Positions 17,018 through 25,431 of a DNA stretch of 64,000 nucleotides are shown here, piece after piece; the stretch's first letter is position 1, and each line of letters opens with the position of its first letter. A program made the translations under genes and the position numbers. Below the pieces are notes generated by a model. It ran no database searches and was not told the origin of the DNA. It was given only the letters and a program-made list of their open reading frames with translations. Source of the DNA: Larkinella punicea (GTDB taxonomy: Bacteria; Bacteroidota; Bacteroidia; Cytophagales; Spirosomataceae); contig NZ_QOWE01000023.1 in NCBI RefSeq assembly GCF_003334855.1, positions 1 through 64,000 of the forward strand. The letters run 5' to 3'.

Positions 17018-18499
17018 TTATTCCACCACGCCGGTGCCTAGTTTATTGGAACCGTTGCTGACATCCAGCCAGAATCCGTTGACAAAGACGTACCGCAACT
17101 GATTACCCCGGCGCAGCACGAAGGTCGGAATCCGCCCGGTCTGAATGGGTCGGGCGGCCGAGGTGGTGGGCTGAAGCAGGTGAACCGGCGCGAGGTGCGT
17201 GGTGGCCCGCGACGGTGCGGCCAGCCGGAACGTCGTCACGCCCTTCTGCACGAGCGAATCCAGCTTGTATTTTTTCAAATCCGCCAGCGAACGCAACGTG
17301 TCCGGGTGAATCTGCCCCGGCGAAACCGTCAAACCGGTCGCGTCGATTTCCTCAATTCCGAAAAAGGTGGACAAATCGCCGAAATCGTCGATGGAACTGC
17401 GGTAGCCAAACGTGGCGGCATTGCCGACGTTCACTTCGTACCGATTGATGCCAATATCGACCGTGACCGGTTTTCCGCCCCGCATGATCTGCGCTTTCCG
17501 AATCAACACATCGAACAAATACCGCTCGTTTTCGGGAATGGTATTGTATTCCGAACGGGATTCGGCCTTGTACGAATCCGTCGCAATGGCCTGTAAAGCC
17601 GTCAGAATGGACACGTAATTCAGTTTGCGGATGAACTGCTTCTCGGGATCGTTCGGATAACCGCCCGATTCGATCAGAATCAGCGTTGTTCCCCATTTCT
17701 GGATGTTATCGCCGAAGGCGCGCGGCTCAAACTCATCAGAATACCGTCCGACGCCCCCCGGAATAAATTGCTGCAAGACCCGGTTCATGCCCACGATCAA
17801 CTGCATCGACCGTTCGCGAACAGGATTGATGTTCCGGGCTTCGTCGTAGGCCGTCGCCAGAAACGAAATGGTGGCTTGTTTGGGCGTATGGCCGACGCTG
17901 TAGCGGGTGCTCTGGTCGTGGAGGTTAAAGCCCACTTCCGGCTTCAGCGATTGCTGTAAGCCTTTCAAAATCACCGATTCCGGCGATTGCAGCCGTAGGG
18001 CATCCCGGTTTAGATCAATATCCAGGGCGTTCCGGCGCTGATACCGTTCGGCACCGTCGGGGTTCAGCATCGGCACAAAATAGAGCGTCGTTTCGGCCAG
18101 CAGTTTGGTTTTGAATTCATCAAATTCCCCATCTGCCCGGAGCAGGTTGAAGATGTCGAAAATTGCCATCGTTGCCGACGGTTCGTCGCCGTGCATCTGC
18201 GACCACAGCAGCACTTTTCGCGGTCCGGTGCCGACTTTAATCATCTGAATCGGCCGTTTCTCGACGGATTCGCCCACTTTCGTGATGTCAAACCGGCTGT
18301 CGGTTTTCAGCCTGTCAATGAGTGGTAAAATGTCGGCCTGCTTGAACCGGCGGTGGGTGAGGGCCGTATCGCGGTACGTATCGTACGTATCGAACAAGTG
18401 CCGGGAGAAGGTCAAATCCTGACTGTATGCGGTGGTCATTATGACTAAATTAAACGCAAAGATCGAAAAGGCGGTAGTAGATTTCAACATCTTTGTCAT
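17018..18499 (-). CDS. Exported M14 family zinc carboxypeptidase
   Basis: 493 residues from ATG 18499 (an ATG 9 bases later is equally possible); the longer open frame upstream is not protein-like. A signal peptide ends near TAYS (residue 26). Zinc ligands are H103 and E106 in QMHGDEPS and H194 in FNLHDQS; substrate-binding N163-R164 in DLNRD and the catalytic glutamate E277 in LILIESGG complete an M14 site. It probably trims peptides or cell-wall peptides in the periplasm. The C-terminal 200 residues are unassigned. Divergent from the APC permease gene, 114 bases apart. Confidence 0.88.
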   Translation of the reverse strand: MTKMLKSTTAFSIFAFNLVIMTTAYSQDLTFSRHLFDTYDTYRDTALTHRRFKQADILPLIDRLKTDSRFDITKVGESVEKRPIQMIKVGTGPRKVLLWSQMHGDEPSATMAIFDIFNLLRADGEFDEFKTKLLAETTLYFVPMLNPDGAERYQRRNALDIDLNRDALRLQSPESVILKGLQQSLKPEVGFNLHDQSTRYSVGHTPKQATISFLATAYDEARNINPVRERSMQLIVGMNRVLQQFIPGGVGRYSDEFEPRAFGDNIQKWGTTLILIESGGYPNDPEKQFIRKLNYVSILTALQAIATDSYKAESRSEYNTIPENERYLFDVLIRKAQIMRGGKPVTVDIGINRYEVNVGNAATFGYRSSIDDFGDLSTFFGIEEIDATGLTVSPGQIHPDTLRSLADLKKYKLDSLVQKGVTTFRLAAPSRATTHLAPVHLLQPTTSAARPIQTGRIPTFVLRRGNQLRYVFVNGFWLDVSNGSNKLGTGVVE

Positions 18500-18613
18500 T
18501 CGTTTATCCTGTGAATCCCGTAAAAAAACCGGTCGAAATGGATTCCTGATCGTTTCTGCCAAATCTGACGCTAAAAATAGCCGGTTTTTGGCGAAAAAGC
18601 CTATTATTGTAGC

Positions 18614-19945
18614 ATGACACCCCCCGAAACGAACCGTCCTTCCCAACTTCTTCGCCTGTTGGGCGTAGGCTTCGGCGTTGCCGTCACCATTGGTGGCACC
18701 ATCGGCACCGGTATTCTCCGCCGACCCGGCACCATTGCACAGGAGTTGGGGCAGCCGTCGCTTGCGTTGCTGGTGTGGGCGCTGGTGGGTGTTTACGCGC
18801 TGATTGGCTCGCTGCAAGTGATTGAACTGGGCACCATGATTCCCAAGGCGGGGGCGTGGTATGTGTTCGCGCGCCGGGCCTTTGGTGATTACGTCGGATT
18901 TGTGATCGGGATCAGTAGCTGGCTCGGGAGCATTGCGGCCATGGCCTTCGGGGCTGCTGTGATGGGGGAGTACATTGCGCTACTGGTGCCGCCCCTGACG
19001 GCGTACATCAAGGTAATCGCGATTGGTATTTTGCTGGCTTTCACGGCCTTTCACCTGATTGGCGTCCGACTCGCCAGCCGGGCGCAGGAGGTCATGAGTT
19101 TTATCAAGGCAGTAGGTTTATTGGCTTTTGTTGTTGTTTGTTTTGCGTACACACCCGACGAACCGCTGCAATTTTCCGGCGACAACACCATCCCCATCGA
19201 AGGGTCGCTACTGGTTGGCATTCTGGCGGCTTTGCAGTCGGTTTTTTATACCTACGATGGCTGGCACACGGCGGCTTATTTCACGGAAGAAGACATTAAT
19301 CCCAACAAAAATCTGCCGCGTTCGATGATGATTGGCGTTTTGCTGATCATCGGAATTTATCTGCTGGTCAATCTGGCGCTGTTTCATGTGCTGCCCATCG
19401 AGCAACTGGCCAAATCCAAACTCCCGGCTGCTGATGCGGTTCAGGTTCTGTTTGGTCCCGCCAGCGCGAAAGTGGTGACGCTGCTGCTCATGATTTCGAT
19501 TATGGGGATCATCAACGCGCAGATCATGTTCAACCCCCGGGTGTTGTTTGCCATCAGCCGCGATGGGTTGTTTGCCCGGCTTTTTACCCGTGTGAATGCC
19601 GGTGGAACACCCGCTCCGGCCATGTTTCTGACCGTCGCCATGTCGATTCTGATGATTGTCACGGGAACATACAGCAAACTGTCGGATGTGGCTTCGTTCT
19701 TTTTCGTACTCTGTTATGCAGCGGCTTTTGCTTCCCTGATTCGGTTGCGAAAAACCGCCCCGGAACTCCCGCGCCCGGTTCGGGCCTGGGGCTATCCCTT
19801 CACGACTTGGCTAATGCTGCTAGCGTCGCTGGCGTTTCTGGTGGGCGTTATTTACAGCGATCTCTACAGCAGTGCCTACGCCGTTGGGTTCATCATCCTG
19901 AGTTATCCGTTGTTTTTGCTGGTAAAGCGACTGAATCGCCCTTGA
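18614..19945 (+). CDS. APC family amino acid permease
   Basis: 443-residue integral membrane protein with about 12 hydrophobic helices. The first helix has the APC signature GVAVTIGGTIGTGILRRPG, the broken-helix substrate site. Imports amino acids or similar compounds by proton symport; specificity cannot be told. Short cytoplasmic N-terminus, no accessory domain. Followed by a 229-base stretch of REP-like repeats. Confidence 0.92.
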   Translation: MTPPETNRPSQLLRLLGVGFGVAVTIGGTIGTGILRRPGTIAQELGQPSLALLVWALVGVYALIGSLQVIELGTMIPKAGAWYVFARRAFGDYVGFVIGISSWLGSIAAMAFGAAVMGEYIALLVPPLTAYIKVIAIGILLAFTAFHLIGVRLASRAQEVMSFIKAVGLLAFVVVCFAYTPDEPLQFSGDNTIPIEGSLLVGILAALQSVFYTYDGWHTAAYFTEEDINPNKNLPRSMMIGVLLIIGIYLLVNLALFHVLPIEQLAKSKLPAADAVQVLFGPASAKVVTLLLMISIMGIINAQIMFNPRVLFAISRDGLFARLFTRVNAGGTPAPAMFLTVAMSILMIVTGTYSKLSDVASFFFVLCYAAAFASLIRLRKTAPELPRPVRAWGYPFTTWLMLLASLAFLVGVIYSDLYSSAYAVGFIILSYPLFLLVKRLNRP

Positions 19946-19994
19946 TGTTGTCCTGAATTACGAACAGGATAGTTCAACCGCTACAAAATGAGTC

Positions 19995-20104
19995 ATCCCT
20001 ATGGGATTTATTTCACTCAATCTACTCTGAATCAGCGGGTTAAAACCGGGGTATAGAACGAGGTTGGTACAAAATCCCGGAGGGATGATTCATAGAGTAC
20101 CAAC
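19995..20104. repeat. REP-like hairpins in the permease-DinB gap
   Basis: ATCCCTATGGGAT (19995-20007) and ATCCCGGAGGGAT (20074-20086) are two related palindromes; the second lies inside a larger hairpin closed by GTTGGTAC (20063-20070) and GTACCAAC (20097-20104). Their flanks (GAGTCATCCC, and GAATCATCCC on the other strand) are inverted copies. The rest of 19946-20174 shows no gene. Confidence 0.65.
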
Positions 20105-20174
20105 GAACGCTTACTATTTAAAGTAAATTAATCAGGGGAATGAAATAGATCCCTTAGATGATTCCCAAACGACC

Positions 20175-20618
20175 ATGATTCAAACCATAAAGTCCCTATT
20201 TACCAGAGACCTCTACCGGCTGAAACGGGAAATCGAACTGTATCAGGACGAAGCGAACTTATGGATTGCCGACCGGGCCATTACCAACCCGGCCGGCAAT
20301 CTGTGTTTGCATCTCGTGGGCAATCTGAACACCTACATTGGGGCGGTTTTGGGCCATACTGGTTACATCCGGCATCGTGAACTCGAGTTTTCGCTCCGTA
20401 ACGTTCCCCGAAGCGAACTGCTGCAGAAAGTAGATGAGACGCTTCAGGTCGTTCTCCATTCCCTCGATCAGATGCAGGAAGAGCAGCTTCAGGAGGAGTA
20501 TCCCCTGCTGGTGTTTGACGAAAAAACCAGCACCGAATACTTCCTGATTCATCTGACAACCCATTTGACGTACCATTTGGGACAGATCAATTACCACCGT
20601 CGGCTGCTGGATCTATAA
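20175..20618 (+). CDS. DinB family protein (DUF1572-like)
   Basis: 147-residue four-helix-bundle protein. Histidines placed as in DinB metal sites are seen in NLCLHLVGNLNTY and HLTTHLTYHLGQINYHRR. Members are damage-inducible proteins or thiol-dependent transferases; the activity here is unknown. It ends 9 bases from the convergent FMN reductase gene. Confidence 0.85.
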   Translation: MIQTIKSLFTRDLYRLKREIELYQDEANLWIADRAITNPAGNLCLHLVGNLNTYIGAVLGHTGYIRHRELEFSLRNVPRSELLQKVDETLQVVLHSLDQMQEEQLQEEYPLLVFDEKTSTEYFLIHLTTHLTYHLGQINYHRRLLDL

Positions 20619-20627
20619 GCTTGGTTA

Positions 20628-21197
20628 TCAGTCGTTTTTGCGAATCGCCGTCATGCCTTTCGTCCAGCGTACCAGTTCAGTAAGCATCGTCTGGGCCGCT
20701 TTGTGGCTTGTTTCGTTGGGTTCAAATTCTTCCTGTTCATTGATGAACTGATCAAAAAACGGAATGTTGACGGCTTCGAACAAGGGAACAACTTTCAGCG
20801 CAATCAGGTCTGATTTGAGGTGACTGGCGGCCCGGGTTCCGGCCGAAATGCCACCGTAACTGACAATACCGGCGGCTTTGTAGGCCCATTCCTGCACCAG
20901 GTATTGCAGGGCATTTTTCAAGGGTGCCGGATAACTGTGATCATATTCTGCCGTCACGAAAATAAACGCATCGGCTTCGTCAATGCTGGCACTCCATTTT
21001 TTCGTGTGTTCGTGAACGTACTGCTTCAGACGCGGATGAGCGGGTTCGTCCATGAAGGGAAGCTTGATCTCGGCCAGATCCAGCACTTCGATGTTAAAAC
21101 CGCCGTGTTGCCGGGCTATTTCCGCAATCCAGGCCGTAACCAGTGGTCCCTTCCGGCTGGGCCGCACGGTCGAATTGATAATTTTCAGATTGTACAT
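20628..21197 (-). CDS. NADPH-dependent FMN reductase family protein
   Basis: 189 residues from the ATG at 21197; the upstream open frame is not protein-like. The start MYNLKIINSTVRPSRKGPL is the flavodoxin-like phosphate-binding loop (SxRxxR), and FVTAEYDHSYPAPLKNALQY is the conserved FMN/active-site segment of NADPH-dependent FMN reductases and azoreductase-like quinone reductases. Cytoplasmic. It lies 59 bases downstream of the deaminase gene on the same strand, so they may be co-transcribed. Confidence 0.92.
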   Translation of the reverse strand: MYNLKIINSTVRPSRKGPLVTAWIAEIARQHGGFNIEVLDLAEIKLPFMDEPAHPRLKQYVHEHTKKWSASIDEADAFIFVTAEYDHSYPAPLKNALQYLVQEWAYKAAGIVSYGGISAGTRAASHLKSDLIALKVVPLFEAVNIPFFDQFINEQEEFEPNETSHKAAQTMLTELVRWTKGMTAIRKND

Positions 21198-21256
21198 GAT
21201 GGTTGGTTCAATTGGATTCGCACAGCGCGACTGCTCCACGCGGCTGCTTCGCGCGA

Positions 21257-21694
21257 CTACAATTCCCCAATATCCTCGTTCCACACCTCCGGTTTCTGAG
21301 CGATAAACTGGTTCATCATATCGACGCATTCAGGTAAGTCAAGGTCGATGACTTCCACGCCGTGTTCTTCCATGAACTCCCGCGCTCCGGGAAACGTTCG
21401 CGATTCCGCTACAATCACTTTTGGAATCTTGAACTGCACGATGGTTCCGGCACACATGTAACACGGCATGAGCGTCGAGTAAATCACGGTATTGCGGAAG
21501 GAACCCACCCGTCCGGCGTTGTTGAGGCAATCCATTTCGCCGTGCAGAATGGGGTTGTTTTCCTGCACCCGTTTGTTGTGACCCGATGCGACCAGCTTGC
21601 CGTCTTTCACCAGGGCCGAGCCGATGGGAATGCCGCCTTCCGAAAGGCTCTTGCGGGCCTGACGGATGGCTTCCTGCATGAATTCGTCGTTCAT
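21257..21694 (-). CDS. Nucleoside/cytosine deaminase, yeast Fcy1-like
   Basis: Zinc deaminase with H51-x-E53 (LHGEMDCLNNAGR) and C78-x-x-C81 (PCYMC). It resembles yeast cytosine deaminase Fcy1 more than tRNA adenosine deaminase: GGIPIG, GHNKRVQ, the segment after PCxxC, and especially the C-terminal tail QFIAQKPEVWNEDIGEL, whose end (W-x-EDIGE) closes the Fcy1 active site. Likely reaction: cytosine to uracil or a related pyrimidine deamination in salvage. 145 residues, complete. Located between rnr and the FMN reductase on the same strand. Confidence 0.85.
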   Translation of the reverse strand: MNDEFMQEAIRQARKSLSEGGIPIGSALVKDGKLVASGHNKRVQENNPILHGEMDCLNNAGRVGSFRNTVIYSTLMPCYMCAGTIVQFKIPKVIVAESRTFPGAREFMEEHGVEVIDLDLPECVDMMNQFIAQKPEVWNEDIGEL

Positions 21695-21702
21695 AAAATT
21701 CT

Positions 21703-21763
21703 CAGGGATTCACCCTGGGCTAGTGATGAAACGCCTACAGCGTATATTTAACGCCTACGGCGT
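21703..21763. repeat. REP-like palindromes overlapping the rnr stop codon
   Basis: CAGGGATTCACCCTG (21703-21717) is followed by ACGCCTACAGCGT (21731-21743) and ACGCCTACGGCGT (21751-21763). The last encodes the final four arginines of RNase R, directly before its stop codon. Confidence 0.7.
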
Positions 21764-24111
21764 TCTTTGCCGGTTTTTGGAGTAGTGCCAGACGAGCCGG
21801 AACGTCGTTGCGAACGGGATTCGCCCTCCGTGTTTTCCCGGCGGGTCAGGCGGCTTTTGAGGGGCGTTTTCAAGGCTCCCTTATCATCGATCAAAAACAG
21901 ATCCAGACTCCGGCGGGCCAGATTGGCTTCTTTCACCTTCACCGTTACGGCATCGCCAAACGCGAAGATCTTCTTGTTTCGTTTGCCAATCAGCCGGTAA
22001 TTGTCCTTGTCGAAATCGTAGAAATCATCGCCCAGATCGGTCATGCGCACGAGCCCTTCCGCGCTGGTTTCGGTGATTTCGACAAACAGGCCAAAATCCG
22101 TTACGCCCGTGATAATCCCTTTGAACTCCTGGTCGCGGTCCATGCGGTTCATGAACTCGACCTGTTTGTATTTGATGGAAGCCCGCTCGGCTTCAACGGC
22201 CACGCGCTCACGGTCGGACGAATGCTTGCATTTGGCTTCATATTCTTCCTTGTCGACCGATTTGCCGCCGTCGAGGTAGTGCTGCAACAGCCGGTGGGCC
22301 ATCATATCGGGGTAGCGACGGATGGGCGACGTAAAGTGCGAATACCGCCGGAACGACAGACCAAAGTGTCCAATGTCCTCGGTGCTATACCGCGCTTTCG
22401 CCATCGTCCGAATGGCGAGTTGCTGCAACGCATTCTGCTCGGGTTGTCCTTCCAGGCTCTCCATCATCGTGTTGAACGATTTGGACAGTTCTTTTTCGCT
22501 ATCGATCTGGAGTTTATACCCAAACCGCCCGGCAAACGTGGCAAACGTCTTCAGTTTCTCGAAATCCGGCGAGTCGTGGACCCGGTAAATCATCACGTTC
22601 GGGTGTTCTCCGCGCGTTAAACCGTGTACGAATTCCGCGACCCGCTTGTTGGCCAGTAGCATGAATTCTTCGATCAGCTTGTGGGCGTCTTTCCGTACTT
22701 TCGGATAAACCGACAGCGGAACGCCGTTTTCGTCCAGCTTGAACTTGACCTCAACGGTTTCGAAGTTGATGGCACCGTGCCGAAACCGGTCGTCGCGAAA
22801 CTTGAAGGCGAGGTCGTTCAACAGCCGCAGTTCTTCCAGGTAATCCCCGTGACCGCGATCGACAATGTCCTGCGCTTCTTCGTAGGCAAACCGGCGGTCG
22901 GAGTGAATCACCGTCCGCCCAAACCATTCTTTTTTGATTTTGGCGTCGGGCGTCAGTTCAAATACCGCCGAAAACGTCAGTTTATCTTCATTCGGCCGCA
23001 GCGAACACAGGTTATTCGACAGTTTTTCGGGCAACATCGGCACTACGCGATCCACCAGATACACCGACGTTCCGCGTTTGAAGGCTTCGTCTTCCAAAGC
23101 CGTACCCGGCTGAATGTAGTGGGTGACGTCGGCAATGTGAACCCCGATTTCATAGTTGCCATTGTCCAGCATCTGAATCGACAGCGCGTCGTCAAAATCC
23201 TTGGCGTCGTCGGGGTCAATCGTAAACGTCGTAATGCCGCGCATGTCGCGCCGTTTGGTGATTTCTTTCTTCGGAATTTTCTCCGAAATCCCTTTCGATT
23301 CTTTTTCTACCGCATCCGGAAAGTCCACGGGCAGGCCAAATTCGGCCAGAATCGCGTGCATTTCGGTATTGTTTTGCCCGGCGGGTCCCAACACGGAGAT
23401 GACTTCGCCCTCGGGCCGGTGACGGCTGTCGGGAAAACGGGTGAGACGAACAATGACTTTGTCGCCATCTTTTGCTTCGCTCAGTTTATCTTTCGGAATA
23501 TAAACTTCTTCGTAAATTTTCTTGCTGTCGGGAATCACTTGCCCGTAGTTCGGCCAGGTCGAAATTCGGCCAACCAGTTCAGAACGACCGCGTTCCACAA
23601 TGCTGACGACTTTCCCTTCGATCCGGCGGCTCCGGGTTTGCGAACCGCGCGAAAAACCGCCGGAATTGGACGATCCGCTCAGTCGCACCACTTTCACTTT
23701 GTCGCCGTCGATGGCCCCGTTCAGGTCGTCGGTGCTGACGTAAATGTCATTGTCGCGGTCGCCACTGCCGGTGCTGACGAAGGCAAACCGGGGGTTCACG
23801 TGGTCGACGGTACCTTCGGTGGTTCGGTCGGTTTCGTTAAACTGGTAGGTGCCGTCGGGATGGCGGGTCAACTGGCCTTCGTCGGCGAGTTCGCCCAGCA
23901 GGCCGTGGGCAATGAATTTCGTTTTCCGGTCAACGATGTCGAAGTTGTCAAGGACATCGTTTTGGGAAAAAGAATCTTTGTTATTTATTTCAAAAAAAGC
24001 CGCAATGTCGTTCTTCATTTCGTCCAGAAATGAGTCGGCCGACGGAACCGGGCGGTTCTGCGGGCTTCTGCGGCTGTGTTGTTCTCGTGGTTTACTTCGG
24101 TTATTTCTCAT
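21748..24111 (-). CDS. rnr: Ribonuclease R
   Basis: 3'-to-5' exoribonuclease (RNB family) that degrades structured RNA. Domain order: basic N-terminal tail, helix-turn-helix-like region (about 25-90), cold-shock domains, RNB catalytic domain with the acidic cluster IDPDDAKDFDD (298-308), and an S1 domain near the C-terminus (FKGIITGVTDFGLFVEITE), followed by a basic tail. 787 residues, normal size. The last residues (ERRRR) are encoded within a REP palindrome. The upstream gap holds a large inverted repeat separating it from the exonuclease-like gene. Confidence 0.96.
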   Translation of the reverse strand: MRNNRSKPREQHSRRSPQNRPVPSADSFLDEMKNDIAAFFEINNKDSFSQNDVLDNFDIVDRKTKFIAHGLLGELADEGQLTRHPDGTYQFNETDRTTEGTVDHVNPRFAFVSTGSGDRDNDIYVSTDDLNGAIDGDKVKVVRLSGSSNSGGFSRGSQTRSRRIEGKVVSIVERGRSELVGRISTWPNYGQVIPDSKKIYEEVYIPKDKLSEAKDGDKVIVRLTRFPDSRHRPEGEVISVLGPAGQNNTEMHAILAEFGLPVDFPDAVEKESKGISEKIPKKEITKRRDMRGITTFTIDPDDAKDFDDALSIQMLDNGNYEIGVHIADVTHYIQPGTALEDEAFKRGTSVYLVDRVVPMLPEKLSNNLCSLRPNEDKLTFSAVFELTPDAKIKKEWFGRTVIHSDRRFAYEEAQDIVDRGHGDYLEELRLLNDLAFKFRDDRFRHGAINFETVEVKFKLDENGVPLSVYPKVRKDAHKLIEEFMLLANKRVAEFVHGLTRGEHPNVMIYRVHDSPDFEKLKTFATFAGRFGYKLQIDSEKELSKSFNTMMESLEGQPEQNALQQLAIRTMAKARYSTEDIGHFGLSFRRYSHFTSPIRRYPDMMAHRLLQHYLDGGKSVDKEEYEAKCKHSSDRERVAVEAERASIKYKQVEFMNRMDRDQEFKGIITGVTDFGLFVEITETSAEGLVRMTDLGDDFYDFDKDNYRLIGKRNKKIFAFGDAVTVKVKEANLARRSLDLFLIDDKGALKTPLKSRLTRRENTEGESRSQRRSGSSGTTPKTGKERRRR

Positions 24112-24143
24112 GTTTTTCGTTTAAAACGTTGGGGTTTGGAAGG

Positions 24144-24244
24144 GTTGTTTCGCGGAGTTGAGCGGAGAAAAAGGGAGTTTCGTAGAGATTTTTTTAATAA
24201 GCTCCGCTTAACTCTATTTTCTCCGCTCAACTCCGCGAAACAAC
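24144..24244. repeat. Word-structured inverted repeat upstream of rnr
   Basis: Left arm 24144-24179 and right arm 24210-24244 share at least 28 paired bases in a row, built from CGCGGAGTTGAGCGGAG-type words; the loop contains a further GCTCCGCTTAACT complement of the same word. It begins 6 bases after the stop of the exonuclease-like gene, purine-rich arm first on that strand, and probably ends its transcript. Confidence 0.8.
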
Positions 24245-24249
24245 TCACT

Positions 24250-24981
24250 TTACTCCAAGCGCGTGATGTGTTGGTCTTTCACCAACGGGGCGCCTAGTAA
24301 GCGCAGATACACCTGCACCAGCGTCACGATGGACGAACGGGCGTATTCGCGCACTTTGGCCATTCCCTGCTTCTGGTAATACACTAAACTGGTTTGATCG
24401 CCGGTCAGTTCGAGCGGTTTGGTCGGCAGGTTCAGAACGGCCGACAGCAGATCGAGCGGGACGAAGTGGCGACTATCGCCAAACCGCCACATTTCCAGCA
24501 CATCCTGGTGCGGAATGTCCCACGGTTTTCGGCCCGACAGCCGGAGTGTGGCCGGTAGTTGGTGCTGATGAACCAGCATCCGGCGGCACAGATACGGATA
24601 GTCAAATTCCTTGCCATTATGGGCGCAGAGAACCAATTCGCTGGGCGGGTATTTTTCGATGATGTTGATAAACTCGCCGAGCAGGGCTTCTTCGTCATCG
24701 TTGGCCAGCGTTTTCACTTTCAGGAACATATTCTCTTCCTCGTCCCAGTATAAACCGCCGATGCCGATGCAAACGATTTTGCCGTATTCGGCGTAATACG
24801 AAGCCCGGTTGTCGTACCATTTGGCGACCGACCAGTGTTCTTCGTTCTGAAAATAGCTGATTTTCTGGCTCCACTGTTGCCGGATTCGCTCGTCCAGTTC
24901 ATCGTAGGAAGGCGCTCCGGCAACGGTTTTGATGTCGATAAACAACAGGTTTTTAAGGCGTTTTTTCCAGGATACGGGCAT
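24250..24981 (-). CDS. PolB-type 3'-5' exonuclease homologue with altered active site
   Basis: 243-residue RNase H-fold protein resembling the predicted exonucleases related to the PolB proofreading domain. Motif II is intact (CAHNGKEFDYPYLCRRM, Asp127). Motif I reads FIDIKTV instead of the expected FDIET pattern: Asp16 is kept but the catalytic Glu is Lys18. Motif III reads REYARSSIVTL where the family has Y-C-x-x-D-V, so the last catalytic Asp is a Ser. With two of four acidic residues missing it is probably catalytically weak or dead, perhaps a binding protein. The frame is intact with no sign of decay. 35 bases downstream of the 25017 gene on the same strand. Confidence 0.75.
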   Translation of the reverse strand: MPVSWKKRLKNLLFIDIKTVAGAPSYDELDERIRQQWSQKISYFQNEEHWSVAKWYDNRASYYAEYGKIVCIGIGGLYWDEEENMFLKVKTLANDDEEALLGEFINIIEKYPPSELVLCAHNGKEFDYPYLCRRMLVHQHQLPATLRLSGRKPWDIPHQDVLEMWRFGDSRHFVPLDLLSAVLNLPTKPLELTGDQTSLVYYQKQGMAKVREYARSSIVTLVQVYLRLLGAPLVKDQHITRLE

Positions 24982-25016
24982 GGCAGTGGAATAGCAAAAA
25001 AGCGGAATGACCAGGT

Positions 25017-25430
25017 TCAGGCGTGCAGAATTCCTTCCAGCCCCAATTCACTGATCAGGATCAGGTTCTGTTCGGTAATGCTGTCCGGCACGAAGATAAA
25101 CTTTTTGTCAAAAATCTGGTCGCCAATGTAATAGCTAACCCAATATTGGTTGTTCAGGTGAAACACATCCGGCATGATGGTTTCAACGGCAACGTACTCA
25201 TTCGGCTGAAGTTCAGCAAAATAATGCCGTAATGTAGACGTCGTTTGTTGCAATTGCTGCGTTTCATCCAGAAAACCGTAGCCTTTCGACGTCACAAACA
25301 CGTTCCGGATCATGACGTCATTCTGATTGATCAAATACACCTGCCAGTCATACTGATCCAGTTCCGTCGGTTTTCGTGCAATAACGACTTGTATTCCTTC
25401 AACGGGTAAAAACGAAATATCTCTCTTCAT
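25017..25430 (-). CDS. Conserved protein of unknown function
   Basis: 137 residues, cytoplasmic, no signal or membrane segment. Contains short conserved-looking blocks (YDWQVYLINQN, VTSKGYG, YWVSYYIGDQIFDKKFIFVP). I do not recognise the family. The start codon is one base past the lipB stop, so it is almost certainly translated with lipB; the exonuclease-like gene follows. Confidence 0.7.
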   Translation of the reverse strand: MKRDISFLPVEGIQVVIARKPTELDQYDWQVYLINQNDVMIRNVFVTSKGYGFLDETQQLQQTTSTLRHYFAELQPNEYVAVETIMPDVFHLNNQYWVSYYIGDQIFDKKFIFVPDSITEQNLILISELGLEGILHA

Positions 25431-25431
25431 T

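Noticed and set aside
18500-18817. N-terminal extension of the M14 peptidase frame
   Set aside because: The extra 106 residues are Gln/Arg-rich and lack protein character; a proper signal peptide starts at 18499, and the extension would run over the start of the divergent permease gene.
22681-24033. 450-codon open frame on the plus strand opposite rnr
   Set aside because: It is the antisense of a strongly conserved RNase R gene and its translation is a low-complexity Phe/Val/Gly/Arg-rich product with no domain. Long antisense frames are expected from biased codon use here.
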